Below the pieces are notes generated by a model. That model was not told the DNA's origin. It searched no databases and saw nothing but the letters and a program-made list of their open reading frames with translations. Position numbers and translations under genes: made by a program. Below are positions 1 to 7,780 of a stretch of 64,000 bases of DNA, in pieces; the stretch's first letter is position 1; every line of letters starts with the position of its first letter. The stretch is from Corynebacterium comes (GTDB taxonomy: Bacteria; Actinomycetota; Actinomycetes; Mycobacteriales; Mycobacteriaceae): assembly GCF_009734405.1 (NCBI RefSeq), contig NZ_CP046454.1, forward strand, positions 19,517 through 83,516. The letters are read 5' to 3'.

Positions 1-2
1 GG

Positions 3-1115
3 ATGTCCAGAATCGGCACACTGCTCGACGCCGTCGGCCGGCCCGAGGGTCGGGTGGAGATCATCCGCAAGTCGAAGAAAACCACCCGGATCCGCCGCTC
101 CACCAACAACGGCCGCTCCTGGTCACCTACCGAAGAGCTCGTGGCCACCGAGCTGATCCTTGACGACGGCGGCGCCCGCTTCGACCAGCACGCCCAGAAT
201 CCGGGGCATGCGACCTACCTCGGCCTGGCGGGTGTGCCGCAGGCCCGGCTGAAGATCCAGCGGGTCTACGCGGTGATCACCAAGGCCCAGGTCTACCTCG
301 GGAACAACACCTGGTCCGATGTCCAGGACTTTCCCACCAGGGACATCTGCTTCGACGGTGGTGCGAGCATCGGCTGGGCCATCCCCACCTGGCACCACCC
401 CGCCGACACCACCGATGAGAAGAACTCGGAGCCGGCCGAAGGTATAGGGGAGAAGCAGCAGGAGGAGGGCGAGCCCGCGCTGGCGCCGGCCACGACCCCC
501 ACCACGCAGCTTGCGGTCCCGACCCCTGCTGCCCTGGTACCGACGCCCAAGGGGCAACGATTCGCCTACTTGCGGGTCTCGAGCACGGACCAGAACCTCG
601 CCCGGCAACGCGCCATGATCGGCGCAGTCGACAAGGAGTTCATCGACGAGCTCTCCGCCCGCTCGAGGGCTAACCGGCCCGGCCTGGACAACTGCATCGA
701 CTACCTGCGCGACCACGATGAGTTGTATGTGGCCTCCATCGACCGGCTGGCTCGTTCCCTGGTGGATCTGCGCGGGATCATCGACCAGATCACCGCCAAG
801 GGCGCGAGCGTGCACTTTTTCAAGGAGAACCTGACGTTCTCGAAGGAGACCACCGACCCGAGAGACACTCTCATGCTCAGCATCCTGGGATCGTTTGCGG
901 AGTTCGAACGCTCCATCATCCGTGAGCGCCAGGCCGAGGGGATTGCCCTGGCGAAGAAGGCCGGTAAGTACAAGGGGCGTAAACGTGCCATCAGTCCCGA
1001 GGGCCTGGAGAAAGCCCGCCGGCGGGTGGCCGCCGGCGAGTCGAAGGTGTCTATCGCCGAAGACCTCGGCGTTGGGCGAGCCACCCTCTACCGAGCCCTG
1101 GCCCAGCAGGGGTGA
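3..1115 (+). CDS. Serine recombinase (resolvase) with an extra N-terminal domain
   Basis: The C-terminal half (about residues 185-370) is a complete resolvase/invertase catalytic domain. It has the nucleophile-containing motif YLRVSSTDQ, the DRLARS helix, the GSFAEFERSIIRERQ segment and a C-terminal HTH ending in GVGRATLYRAL. It should cut and rejoin DNA at a res-like site through a phosphoserine link. About 150 residues precede it, followed by a Pro/Thr/Ala-rich linker (about 140-183); I do not recognise this N-terminal region, which is not part of ordinary 180-200 aa resolvases. The first ATG is at the window edge, so the true start may lie upstream. It belongs to the mobile backbone that also holds a second resolvase at 5.5 kb. 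Confidence 0.85.
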   Translation: MSRIGTLLDAVGRPEGRVEIIRKSKKTTRIRRSTNNGRSWSPTEELVATELILDDGGARFDQHAQNPGHATYLGLAGVPQARLKIQRVYAVITKAQVYLGNNTWSDVQDFPTRDICFDGGASIGWAIPTWHHPADTTDEKNSEPAEGIGEKQQEEGEPALAPATTPTTQLAVPTPAALVPTPKGQRFAYLRVSSTDQNLARQRAMIGAVDKEFIDELSARSRANRPGLDNCIDYLRDHDELYVASIDRLARSLVDLRGIIDQITAKGASVHFFKENLTFSKETTDPRDTLMLSILGSFAEFERSIIRERQAEGIALAKKAGKYKGRKRAISPEGLEKARRRVAAGESKVSIAEDLGVGRATLYRALAQQG

Positions 1116-1120
1116 GGAGG

Positions 1121-1279
1121 GTGAGTACTGATGATGGACTTCTCCGCGAATTTGGCTCGAGAATGAAGGAAGTCCGACAAGCCGTTGGCGTGTCTCGGGA
1201 AGCGCTGGCTCATGCCGCGAGACTGCACCGCACCTACGTCAGTTCAGTAGAGCGCGGCGAGCGCAACATCGCCGGTTAG
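1121..1279 (+). pseudogene. Truncated XRE-family HTH regulator
   Basis: A GTG at 1121, close behind the recombinase stop, opens a 52-codon frame. Its product has a clear Cro/CI-type helix-turn-helix: FGSRMKEVRQ, then SREALAHAARL, then HRTYVSSVERGERN. Full-length relatives continue after ERGERN with a further helix and more sequence; here the frame stops directly after NIAG at 1279. That stop overlaps the 3' end of the convergent lipoprotein gene, so the 3' part of the regulator appears to have been replaced at a recombination junction. The stub might still fold as an HTH, but I treat it as a remnant. Confidence 0.7.
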
Positions 1280-1854
1280 TAGCTCTCCATCGTGGGGTTG
1301 CCGTACTCGTCGTAGTAGCGCGGGGAGGTCTCGCCGGTCATCTTGTCGAACCAGATCGGGTTGCCGTACTCGTCGTAGTAGCCACACACAGCAGCGGGGC
1401 CGACACACCCGTCCGCACGCGGGGGACCACCATAAGGCCCAACTTCTGACGGGGCAGGGTCCAGTGCGCAATTCACCGTGTCGGTGACAATTGAACCGTC
1501 CGACATGACCGCAGCATTGTTCTCCCAGCACTGAACGAACTTCGGAGGTCCGTAGGGGTCAAAGTCTTCAGGATCCATAAAGGGCGGCCTCTGGGGCGCG
1601 ACATAGGTCTCCTCGACGACTGGCGCGGGTTCTACGTAGGTTTCCTCGACGATCGGCTCCTCTACGACAGGCTGTGTCGTTGCCTCACTGCTAGTGGTGG
1701 GCGCCTCACTACTGGCCGTCGTCGATGCCGCCTCTGAGGTCGTACTCGTGACCTCACTGCTAGCAGGAACAGGTGTCGTGGTTTCACTCGCGCCACACCC
1801 TGCCAGTCCTAGCGTTAAAATCGCGCCCGCCAGTGCGCTAAGGATCTTATTCAT
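1276..1854 (-). CDS. Thr/Ser-rich lipoprotein of unknown function
   Basis: This is a 192-residue exported protein. It begins with a short basic n-region, a hydrophobic stretch and a lipobox (LAGC, Cys at about 20), so it should be lipid-anchored outside the membrane. Residues 22-75 are a low-complexity Thr/Ser/Glu/Val spacer typical of cell-wall-spanning linkers. The C-terminal part carries four Cys and two copies of the octapeptide YYDEYGNP separated by about 20 residues. I recognise no catalytic domain. The gene converges on the XRE stub, overlapping its stop by four bases. A surface or conjugation-related role is possible but only a guess. Confidence 0.65.
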   Translation of the reverse strand: MNKILSALAGAILTLGLAGCGASETTTPVPASSEVTSTTSEAASTTASSEAPTTSSEATTQPVVEEPIVEETYVEPAPVVEETYVAPQRPPFMDPEDFDPYGPPKFVQCWENNAAVMSDGSIVTDTVNCALDPAPSEVGPYGGPPRADGCVGPAAVCGYYDEYGNPIWFDKMTGETSPRYYDEYGNPTMESY

Positions 1855-1914
1855 GCTGCACCCGCTCCGTCTTAGTAGAGGTCAAAGGTTATCCGGTGCT
1901 CGCCTGGGCTTAGA

Positions 1915-2514
1915 TCACCAGGGGGAGTACCCGATCTCATCAGGGGTGCAGATGGGAAGCCGGGAGAGGAAATTGTCCGAGGCACCCTTGTTCCGCAACT
2001 CGATTCCGTTGTAGCAGCCCTGTGTCATACCAGTTTTGGTCGTTCCCGAAGACCGGATGATCCCCCATCGCTGGCCATCGAACTCAAAGGGCACACGCCA
2101 ATCCGTCTGGCTTTGCGATACCCAGGCGAAACGGCCGTCGCAGTATTCAACAACGGTCCGATTCGAATCACGCCACTCCCACAGTGCGTCGTTGAATGCC
2201 TGGGGGGAGCAGTCGCCACGCGGAGGCACCAGAGCCGGCGCCGGTGCGGGAGGGGTTGGGCCGGGAATCACACCGGGCAAGGGGTTGGGGATCAGGCCCT
2301 GCTGGACCGCCCACAAAGCACCCCCGCCCATCGCTGCGGTTACTGCAGCGAGCGCAATGGCGCCTCCCGCGGAGCTTCCGTCGTCGCTGGATGAGCTCGA
2401 GGACCGGGAAGAGGTATCGGCCTCTTCCATTGTCTGGGCTGATGCGGGTGCTGCCTGGATTGTCCCCGCGGTGAGAGAAAAAGCGACGCCCCACGTGGCA
2501 AGTGTTCGTTTCAT
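1915..2514 (-). CDS. Secreted protein of unknown function
   Basis: The 199-residue product starts with a classical signal peptide (MKRTLATWGVAFSLTAGT, predicted cleavage after an Ala-rich ASA motif near residue 26). A Ser/Asp-rich segment follows, then a hydrophobic Gly/Ala stretch (about 50-72) that could be a second membrane segment, then a Pro-rich linker. The C-terminal 90 residues have four Cys and several Trp and look like a small folded extracellular domain; I cannot assign a family. It is transcribed toward the lipoprotein gene on the same strand, about 60 bp away, so the two may be one exported-protein unit. Confidence 0.6.
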   Translation of the reverse strand: MKRTLATWGVAFSLTAGTIQAAPASAQTMEEADTSSRSSSSSSDDGSSAGGAIALAAVTAAMGGGALWAVQQGLIPNPLPGVIPGPTPPAPAPALVPPRGDCSPQAFNDALWEWRDSNRTVVEYCDGRFAWVSQSQTDWRVPFEFDGQRWGIIRSSGTTKTGMTQGCYNGIELRNKGASDNFLSRLPICTPDEIGYSPW

Positions 2515-2834
2515 GGATACAGCTTAAGGTGCGGGTCTTGTCACGGTGCTGTTTGGACTGAAGGCGTGGGGGATGGCGCTGTCGTAAGCAGGTGACAGAC
2601 GAAGCTAAACCAATGGCAGTGACGATGGCCTGAGGGGACGTATCCCAGGAGTCCTTGGTACTGCATACGCTGAAGGTTGGAGAACCGAGTTTTGTCCGTT
2701 CTGTGCGGCTTTCTCCGGGAGTAAGAACGCTGAAGGAGTACGAAACAGTACACTCGTGCCGGAACCAGAAACAGCAGTGGAGTTTCCTCCCGGGTACTTC
2801 ACCAAGAATTACCTTCTATACCGAGGAGCACCCC

Positions 2835-3179
2835 GTGGCACGCCGCGAAATCACCCAGTACTTTGATGACATCGACGCCACTCCCCTGACCGATGAGCAG
2901 GTGAACACCGTCCGATTCAGCGTCGACGGCTCCGATTACGTCATTGACCTCTCCGAGGACAATGCCACCCAATTCCTCGAGCTGCTCGCCCCTTACGTCA
3001 AGGCTGCTCAACCTGCCCCGGTGGCGCGCAAGACCCGTGCCCGGGCTGCGGGTGGGGCGAAGCGTTCGAACTCCCGCCGGATCCGCGAATGGGCGCAGAG
3101 CCAGAACATCGAAGTGTCTGATCGGGGCGTTATCCCCAAGCACATCGTCGAGGCCTACAACGAGGCTCACGCCTCTTAA
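2835..3179 (+). CDS. lsr2: Lsr2-family nucleoid-associated protein
   Basis: A GTG start at 2835 preceded by GAGGAG gives 114 residues with the Lsr2 layout: N-terminal oligomerisation domain (MARREITQYFDDID, then VRFSVDGSDYVIDLS), a basic Ala/Arg linker (about 60-80) and a C-terminal DNA-binding domain (RRIREWAQSQ, then IPKHIVEAY). Lsr2 proteins bridge AT-rich horizontally acquired DNA and silence it, like H-NS. Oddly, the minor-groove-binding loop, normally Arg-Gly-Arg, reads Arg-Gly-Val here (residues 97-99), so affinity or specificity may be changed. Its position beside lower-GC mobile genes fits an island-borne silencer. A longer in-frame extension begins upstream, but homology favours the GTG. 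Confidence 0.9.
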   Translation: MARREITQYFDDIDATPLTDEQVNTVRFSVDGSDYVIDLSEDNATQFLELLAPYVKAAQPAPVARKTRARAAGGAKRSNSRRIREWAQSQNIEVSDRGVIPKHIVEAYNEAHAS

Positions 3180-3327
3180 GTCTTTGTCTGTCAACTTTTC
3201 CACTTAGGTTGAAAGACCGGCGAGATGCTGTCTTCTCCTCTTAGAACACCCTGCTGTTAGGCGGTGATACTGCTGCTTAATACAACCCGGAATCGGGCAA
3301 CGTTATGTTGATAGAAAGGGAAATGTG

Positions 3328-3996
3328 ATGGATCAGCAGTCCGTTCTAGCAGTTACGAACGCAGTCAAAAAGATTGACGAAATTCATTTCGCAACGTTAC
3401 CGGATGGATGGCCAGATCAGATTGGAATAGCCCTGCTAGACGCGGTTTATTCCATTCAGGCCGATTACCTTGCAAAGGATCCGACCAAAGGCGTCCTGAA
3501 CAGGGTGCGAGCTTTCCGTAGTGCGTATCCAGAGGCGGCCAATGACCTTGAACGGCTTTGCTCGCTAGGCGAGCAGGCGATTCGAGAAGTCATGGGCAAC
3601 GGCAAGAGTGCTGGCCGTTATAAGAGTGTGTGTGTTGTCGAAGCTGCCGAGAACTTTCTGGCGCTGGATCCACCCGTCCAGACCGCGAGCCACCTTGAGG
3701 AACTCAATCCGGATCACAAACGTGCCTACACCGCAGTGAAGGGGCTGGGATGGGTGACCTACGAGTACCTCACGATGCTCTTAGGGCAACCTGGCATCAA
3801 AGCCGACACCATGATCTGCCGCTTCGTGGACACCGCTTTAGCCGAAGCGGGACTGGCCCCTGTGGACGCCCACGCTGCCCGCCGACTCGTGGAAGCCGTA
3901 CAGGTAGCGGCCTACCCCAACATTAAGCTTCACCATTTTGATCATGCCATCTGGCTTCACCAGAGAACTATATCTAGCCGTAGTGCTAGTGAATAA
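3328..3996 (+). CDS. Hypothetical protein with an HhH-GPD-like segment
   Basis: The product has 222 residues from the ATG at 3328, placed seven bases behind AAAGGG; a GTG one codon earlier is possible. The N-terminal half is helical and unrecognised. Residues about 135-190 (VKGLGWVTYEYLTMLLGQP, then KADTMICRFVDTAL) resemble the helix-hairpin-helix and following Asp-containing helix of endonuclease III/DNA glycosylase folds, in which the Asp of KxDT is the catalytic position. No iron-sulfur Cys motif is present. A DNA-repair or restriction-like role is therefore plausible but inferred. Base composition is visibly less GC-rich than the neighbours, consistent with acquisition from elsewhere. It stands alone between Lsr2 and a convergent regulator. 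Confidence 0.55.
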   Translation: MDQQSVLAVTNAVKKIDEIHFATLPDGWPDQIGIALLDAVYSIQADYLAKDPTKGVLNRVRAFRSAYPEAANDLERLCSLGEQAIREVMGNGKSAGRYKSVCVVEAAENFLALDPPVQTASHLEELNPDHKRAYTAVKGLGWVTYEYLTMLLGQPGIKADTMICRFVDTALAEAGLAPVDAHAARRLVEAVQVAAYPNIKLHHFDHAIWLHQRTISSRSASE

Positions 3997-4180
3997 GGAA
4001 CGCGCTGACCAGCCAATCAGTCAGGGTAACCACCAGGATCAACGCACTCTAAATCGTGAAGAGCCGGTTAAGTAGCATCGATGAGATCACGAAATACCCC
4101 GCCGGCGTGCGGTACCCCCGAGTTTTCCTCGGCCGGCCATTCACCTGCTGCGGCACGAAAATGAAACGTGAAGAGCCCTA

Positions 4181-4912
4181 TTAGTCCGTCGCTTCCGAGA
4201 GCTCCTCGATCTCATCCTCAGAAAGAAAAGAATCAAGTATTCTTTCGATTTTCTTCACCTCGTCAATCACCTCAACACTTGCCGTACCTGCGTTGATCCG
4301 ACCCCAAAGCCACAATAACTTATCCAAATGATCCGCCTGCAAGTTGGTTATTTCTGGCAGTCGACGAATTGCCTTACCTAGGTTCACATCATTAATTGGT
4401 TCTTTGAGGTGAGTGGCATACGTATTTATGAATTCACCGAAGCCTGCCAAGGTGCCCCTGAATTTCTGCCACTTTTCAGGGTTCTCGGACACGTATGTTT
4501 CTACCTTATGAAGAATTTCATCGTCTCTATCGCTTGTGCGGTCTCTCGACCAACTTCCATTATCGCCCTGAACTTTTGCGCCAAACTCAACGACTACAGG
4601 GGCTTCAGTTTTTGGGTCTTTCACCGCGTGAAGACTCGGACCAAAGTGATTTTTTGACCATCCATTTCTGGTGAAGAGCTCCGTTAAAATCCGGAGCCCC
4701 GATGCCTCGGAAGGTGCTCGGCCACCACGCTCGATTGCCCTTATCGTGCCCTCAGCCAAATTCACTCGGGAAGCTAGTTCGGCTACAGAAAGTCCTCGAT
4801 CTTGGCGGGTGGTCTGCACCGTCTGACCAAACCACTTCCGGCCAGGCTCATCCTCGTTGGCGACGAGCCGCTTTTCTTTTGGCTCAGCTTCTAGCCATTT
4901 TCTATCGCTCAT
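4181..4912 (-). CDS. XRE-family transcriptional regulator
   Basis: From the ATG at 4912, preceded by GTGAGG, the gene encodes 243 residues. Residues about 30-85 form an XRE helix-turn-helix (GQTVQTTRQDRGLS, VAELASRVNLAEGTIRAIERG, then a third helix). The remaining 150 residues are charged and helical with no recognised effector or peptidase domain, and the C-terminus is strongly acidic (SEDEIEELSEATD). The frame stays open for over 100 codons upstream, but that extension lacks regulator features and I reject it. The gene is divergent from a 47-codon ORF with a strong ribosome-binding site, 133 bp away, an arrangement seen in phage or plasmid immunity and toxin-control circuits. GC content is low. 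Confidence 0.65.
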   Translation of the reverse strand: MSDRKWLEAEPKEKRLVANEDEPGRKWFGQTVQTTRQDRGLSVAELASRVNLAEGTIRAIERGGRAPSEASGLRILTELFTRNGWSKNHFGPSLHAVKDPKTEAPVVVEFGAKVQGDNGSWSRDRTSDRDDEILHKVETYVSENPEKWQKFRGTLAGFGEFINTYATHLKEPINDVNLGKAIRRLPEITNLQADHLDKLLWLWGRINAGTASVEVIDEVKKIERILDSFLSEDEIEELSEATD

Positions 4913-5045
4913 GGCCCTCACCCTACACGGTCGGAACAGGCTCTTACAGACTGGGCTTGATTTTGTTTCTGTCGCAGGGCAAGATGGGTTCCAGCAGGAA
5001 TAATGTCCTGCCATATCTGGTACAGCCCGCCCTGGAGGAACGGTA

Positions 5046-5189
5046 ATGAAACTATTAAACGACTTCGCCGATGAGTCGAAGCGAAAGAAGCTGCTCAAAG
5101 ATTTCAATCTCGTGTTCAATAACGTTGGAGAAATAACAGCCGTGCTTCTCTCGTATGTCAAGGGGAACGGCCTCGTCCAGGGAAAATGA
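5046..5189 (+). CDS. Small hypothetical protein, 47 aa
   Basis: An ATG at 5046 has an excellent Shine-Dalgarno, GGAGG at 5034-5038, with seven bases of spacing. The frame runs to TGA at 5187. The peptide starts MKLLNDFADESKRKKLLKDF and continues with a mixed hydrophobic segment containing ITAVLLSYV; it is basic and mainly helical. I recognise no family. It lies divergently opposite the XRE regulator across a 133-bp gap, so it may be a small effector, antitoxin or excisionase-like protein under that regulator. The main support is the ribosome-binding site and the context. Confidence 0.45.
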   Translation: MKLLNDFADESKRKKLLKDFNLVFNNVGEITAVLLSYVKGNGLVQGK

Positions 5190-5417
5190 CAGTCTGTTCG
5201 TGGCCTGTGCCCTACCGTGTGCAGCAACGCAACGATCATGCGTGAGTAGGGGCTGCGTTAATGCCTTCGGTCATCTCGTTTTCAGTATCTGCCTGAACTG
5301 TCCGTTACTTTTCAGAAGACCTCGGTGCTGACGCCTGCCCCCTTACCTTCTCGGAGGGCCATGACCCCCGGGCACGATGAGATGAATCACGCAACGCCCG
5401 CTGCACATCGACAAATC

Positions 5418-5540
5418 TGTCACATTATCTATTTTTGGTACCGTTCACGTGACTTAGGTAAAATAACGGGTTAAGTGACAATTTTCGTGGACGTGGACAC
5501 TTTGGTCGGGGGTGTCACGTAAACGATCGTATAAGTGATG
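5418..5540. other. Candidate res (resolution) site upstream of the resolvase
   Basis: The 133 bp before the resolvase start hold several copies of a TGTCAC/GTGACA element: TGTCAC at 5418-5423, GTGAC at 5449-5453, AAGTGACA at 5473-5480, TGTCACGT at 5513-5520 and AAGTGA at 5533-5538. Paired in opposite orientation, these form three imperfect inverted repeats, the usual layout of Tn3-family res subsites I-III next to tnpR. The rest of 5190-5417 shows no gene. No tnpA is visible nearby. Confidence 0.5.
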
Positions 5541-5550
5541 GGAGAATCCT

Positions 5551-6168
5551 ATGGCTCTGATTGGTTATATGCGGGTCTCGAAGTCGGATGGGTCGCAGAC
5601 CACCGATCTGCAGCGCGACGCCCTCATCGCGGCCGGGGTGGATCCGGGCCATCTCTACGAGGACATGGCGTCGGGCAAGAAGGAGGACCGTCCGCATTTG
5701 GAAGCCTGCCTCAAGGCGCTGCGCTCCGGGGACACCTTGCTGGTGTGGAAGCTCGACCGGTTGGGCCGTAATCTGCGGCATCTGGTCAACATCGTCCATG
5801 ACCTCACCGCCCGCGGGGTGGGACTGAAAGTGCTCACCGGTCAGGGGGCGGCGATCGATACGACCTCAGCCCAGGGCAAGCTCGTGTTCGGGATCTTCGC
5901 CGCTTTGGCTGAGTTTGAGCGTGAGTTGATCTCCGAGCGGACGAAGGCCGGCCTGGAGTCTGCCCGGGCCCGCGGGCGCAAGGGGGGCCGCCCCTTCAAA
6001 ATGACCCCGGCGAAGGTGCGGTTGGCGATGGCGTCGATGGGCCAGCCGGAAACCAACGTCGCCGCACTGTGCGAGGAACTCGACATCACCCGCCAGACCC
6101 TCTACCGCCATGTCTCGCCGACGGGGGAGCTGCGCGAGGACGGGCAGAAACTGCTTTCCGGCAGCTGA
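5551..6168 (+). CDS. tnpR: Resolvase/DNA invertase (serine recombinase)
   Basis: A 205-residue protein of normal family length. It has the catalytic Ser in IGYMRVSKSDGS, the conserved DRLGRNLRHL helix, the AEFERELISERTKAGL segment that forms the dimer interface, and a C-terminal HTH (NVAALCEELDITRQTLYRH). It should resolve cointegrates or invert DNA at the repeated sequence just upstream. The start ATG at 5551 follows GGGAGAA. It is only distantly similar to the recombinase at the left edge, so the two belong to different elements. Its own transposase gene is not in the window. Confidence 0.92.
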   Translation: MALIGYMRVSKSDGSQTTDLQRDALIAAGVDPGHLYEDMASGKKEDRPHLEACLKALRSGDTLLVWKLDRLGRNLRHLVNIVHDLTARGVGLKVLTGQGAAIDTTSAQGKLVFGIFAALAEFERELISERTKAGLESARARGRKGGRPFKMTPAKVRLAMASMGQPETNVAALCEELDITRQTLYRHVSPTGELREDGQKLLSGS

Positions 6169-6470
6169 CCACCGGCGGTGAGGCATGGGTGGGCCAGGGT
6201 GCTCTGAGGTCGTCTCGAGGTGTCCTATATATAGAGGTATAGGGGCAAAAAATTGAGGGAGAGAATCCGGTCGCACTGACTTCCCCATCACCGCAGCCGC
6301 CAAACGAATCTGTGGGTCACATCCCAGGATGATCTCATGGCAGGAAAAGTCGGCCCGGGAAAATGCCCATGATCTTCATCGTGCCAGGAGGAGGGCCGCG
6401 CATCTCACGAGTGCAGCAGGATCCCTAAAATTTACCCTCCGTCACTGAAAGTTCGTGTAACTTAACTTTT
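6169..6470. other. Intergenic region before mntH, no gene seen
   Basis: About 300 bp without a convincing coding frame. The first half is probably the right-hand edge of the resolvase element; AT-rich runs (tatatatagaggtatagg) occur near 6220-6245. The last 25 bases hold the mntH promoter and candidate operator described separately. Confidence 0.5.
6448..6469. promoter_or_regulatory. Candidate operator/promoter of mntH
   Basis: AAAGTT (6448-6453) and AACTTT (6464-6469) form an inverted pair ending one base before the mntH ATG, and an inner AAGTT/AACTT pair overlaps it. TAACTT at 6458-6463 could be a -10 element, which would make the mRNA nearly leaderless; no Shine-Dalgarno precedes the ATG. 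The neighbouring MntR is the obvious candidate ligand. Confidence 0.35.
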
Positions 6471-7751
6471 ATGAGGCTCAGTAGAGTCCGGGGAGACCCA
6501 GGCGAAGCGGTGCAAAGGATGTTGAGTAGGCGACGGGTGGGCCGTCAGCCCTTGGCCTGGTTACTAGGCCCGGCCTTCGTGGCTGCGGTGGCCTATGTGG
6601 ACCCGGGCAACGTCGCGGCGAACATCACCGCCGGGGCACAGTACGGGTACCTGCTGGTGTGGGTGCTGGTGGTCGCCAACGTCATGGCGATGCTCGTGCA
6701 GTACCTTTCAGCCAAGCTCGGGCTGGTCACCGGCTATTCCCTGCCGGAGTTGCTGGGGCAACGGCTACCTCGGGGACGACGCTTGACGTTCTGGGTGCAG
6801 GCAGAGACGGTCGCCGCGGCCACGGACCTGGCCGAGGTGATCGGCGGGGCGATCGCCCTCCACATTCTCTTCGGCCTCCCCTTGTTGATGGGGGGCCTGC
6901 TCATCGGGTTGGTATCAATGCTGCTGCTGGCCATCCAATCCAGGCACGGTCAGCGTCCCTTCGAGTTCGTCATAGTAGGTCTGCTGGTAATCATCACCGC
7001 TGGCTTTCTCACAGGCATGTTCATCGGCACTGTCTCCTGGGGCGAGGCCTTGGCTGGGATTATCCCGCGCTTTGAGGGGACCCCGACGGTGGTGCTGGCC
7101 GCGAGCATGCTCGGAGCCACCGTGATGCCCCATGCCATCTATGCCCACTCCTCCCTCGCCCGAGACCGCCACGGTGACATCATCGCGCCCGAGGCATTGC
7201 CGCGCCTGCTCCGTGTCACCCGGTGGGATGTTCTCCTGTCGCTGCTGGTGGCCGGGTCGGTCAATATCGCAATGCTGTTGTTGGCGGCCGGCAACTTGAA
7301 CGGGATTGAGGGCACCGACAGCATCGAAGGGGCCCACGGGGTGATCACCGACACGCTGGGACCGGTAGTCGGAGTGGCCTTCGGTGTCGGTTTGCTAGCT
7401 TCCGGGCTGGCGTCCACCTCGGTGGGCTGCTACGCCGGATCCACGATCATGGGCGGATTGCTGCACCGGCAGATCCCGCAGGTGGTGCGGCGAGCGGTCA
7501 CCCTGATCCCCGCCTTAATCGTGATCGCCGCCGGGGTGGAGCCGACGTGGGCGCTGGTGCTCTCCCAGGTGGTCCTCAGCCTGGGTATCCCCTTCGCCCT
7601 GATCCCGCTGGTGGTGTTGAGCAGCGATCAAACCCTCATGGGCGGTTTCGCCATCCGGGTTCCTCTGCAGGTGGCGTCCTGGGTGGTGGTCGCGTTGATT
7701 GTGTCGTTGAATCTCGCCTTGATCGGACTGCTGGTCACCGGTCGGGGCTGA
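6471..7751 (+). CDS. mntH: Nramp-family divalent metal (Mn2+) transporter
   Basis: A 426-residue integral membrane protein with about eleven hydrophobic segments. It carries both Nramp signatures: DPGN in the first helix (VAYVDPGNVAANITAG), and the helix-6 MPH motif in ATVMPHAIYAHSSL, which bind the metal in proton-coupled import of Mn2+ or Fe2+. It lies 29 bp before an MntR-type repressor gene in the same direction, so it is likely a manganese-repressed import unit. Import of Mn in a metal-export island may serve to offset mismetallation or oxidative stress. The N-terminal 25 residues are longer than usual and a start at 6519 cannot be excluded. Confidence 0.93.
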   Translation: MRLSRVRGDPGEAVQRMLSRRRVGRQPLAWLLGPAFVAAVAYVDPGNVAANITAGAQYGYLLVWVLVVANVMAMLVQYLSAKLGLVTGYSLPELLGQRLPRGRRLTFWVQAETVAAATDLAEVIGGAIALHILFGLPLLMGGLLIGLVSMLLLAIQSRHGQRPFEFVIVGLLVIITAGFLTGMFIGTVSWGEALAGIIPRFEGTPTVVLAASMLGATVMPHAIYAHSSLARDRHGDIIAPEALPRLLRVTRWDVLLSLLVAGSVNIAMLLLAAGNLNGIEGTDSIEGAHGVITDTLGPVVGVAFGVGLLASGLASTSVGCYAGSTIMGGLLHRQIPQVVRRAVTLIPALIVIAAGVEPTWALVLSQVVLSLGIPFALIPLVVLSSDQTLMGGFAIRVPLQVASWVVVALIVSLNLALIGLLVTGRG

Positions 7752-7780
7752 CCGGCTGTGGTCTTCGGTAGCGTGAGGCC

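Noticed and set aside
5418..6240. Complete Tn3-type transposon
   Set aside because: A resolvase and res-like site are present, but no tnpA and no terminal inverted repeats could be found.
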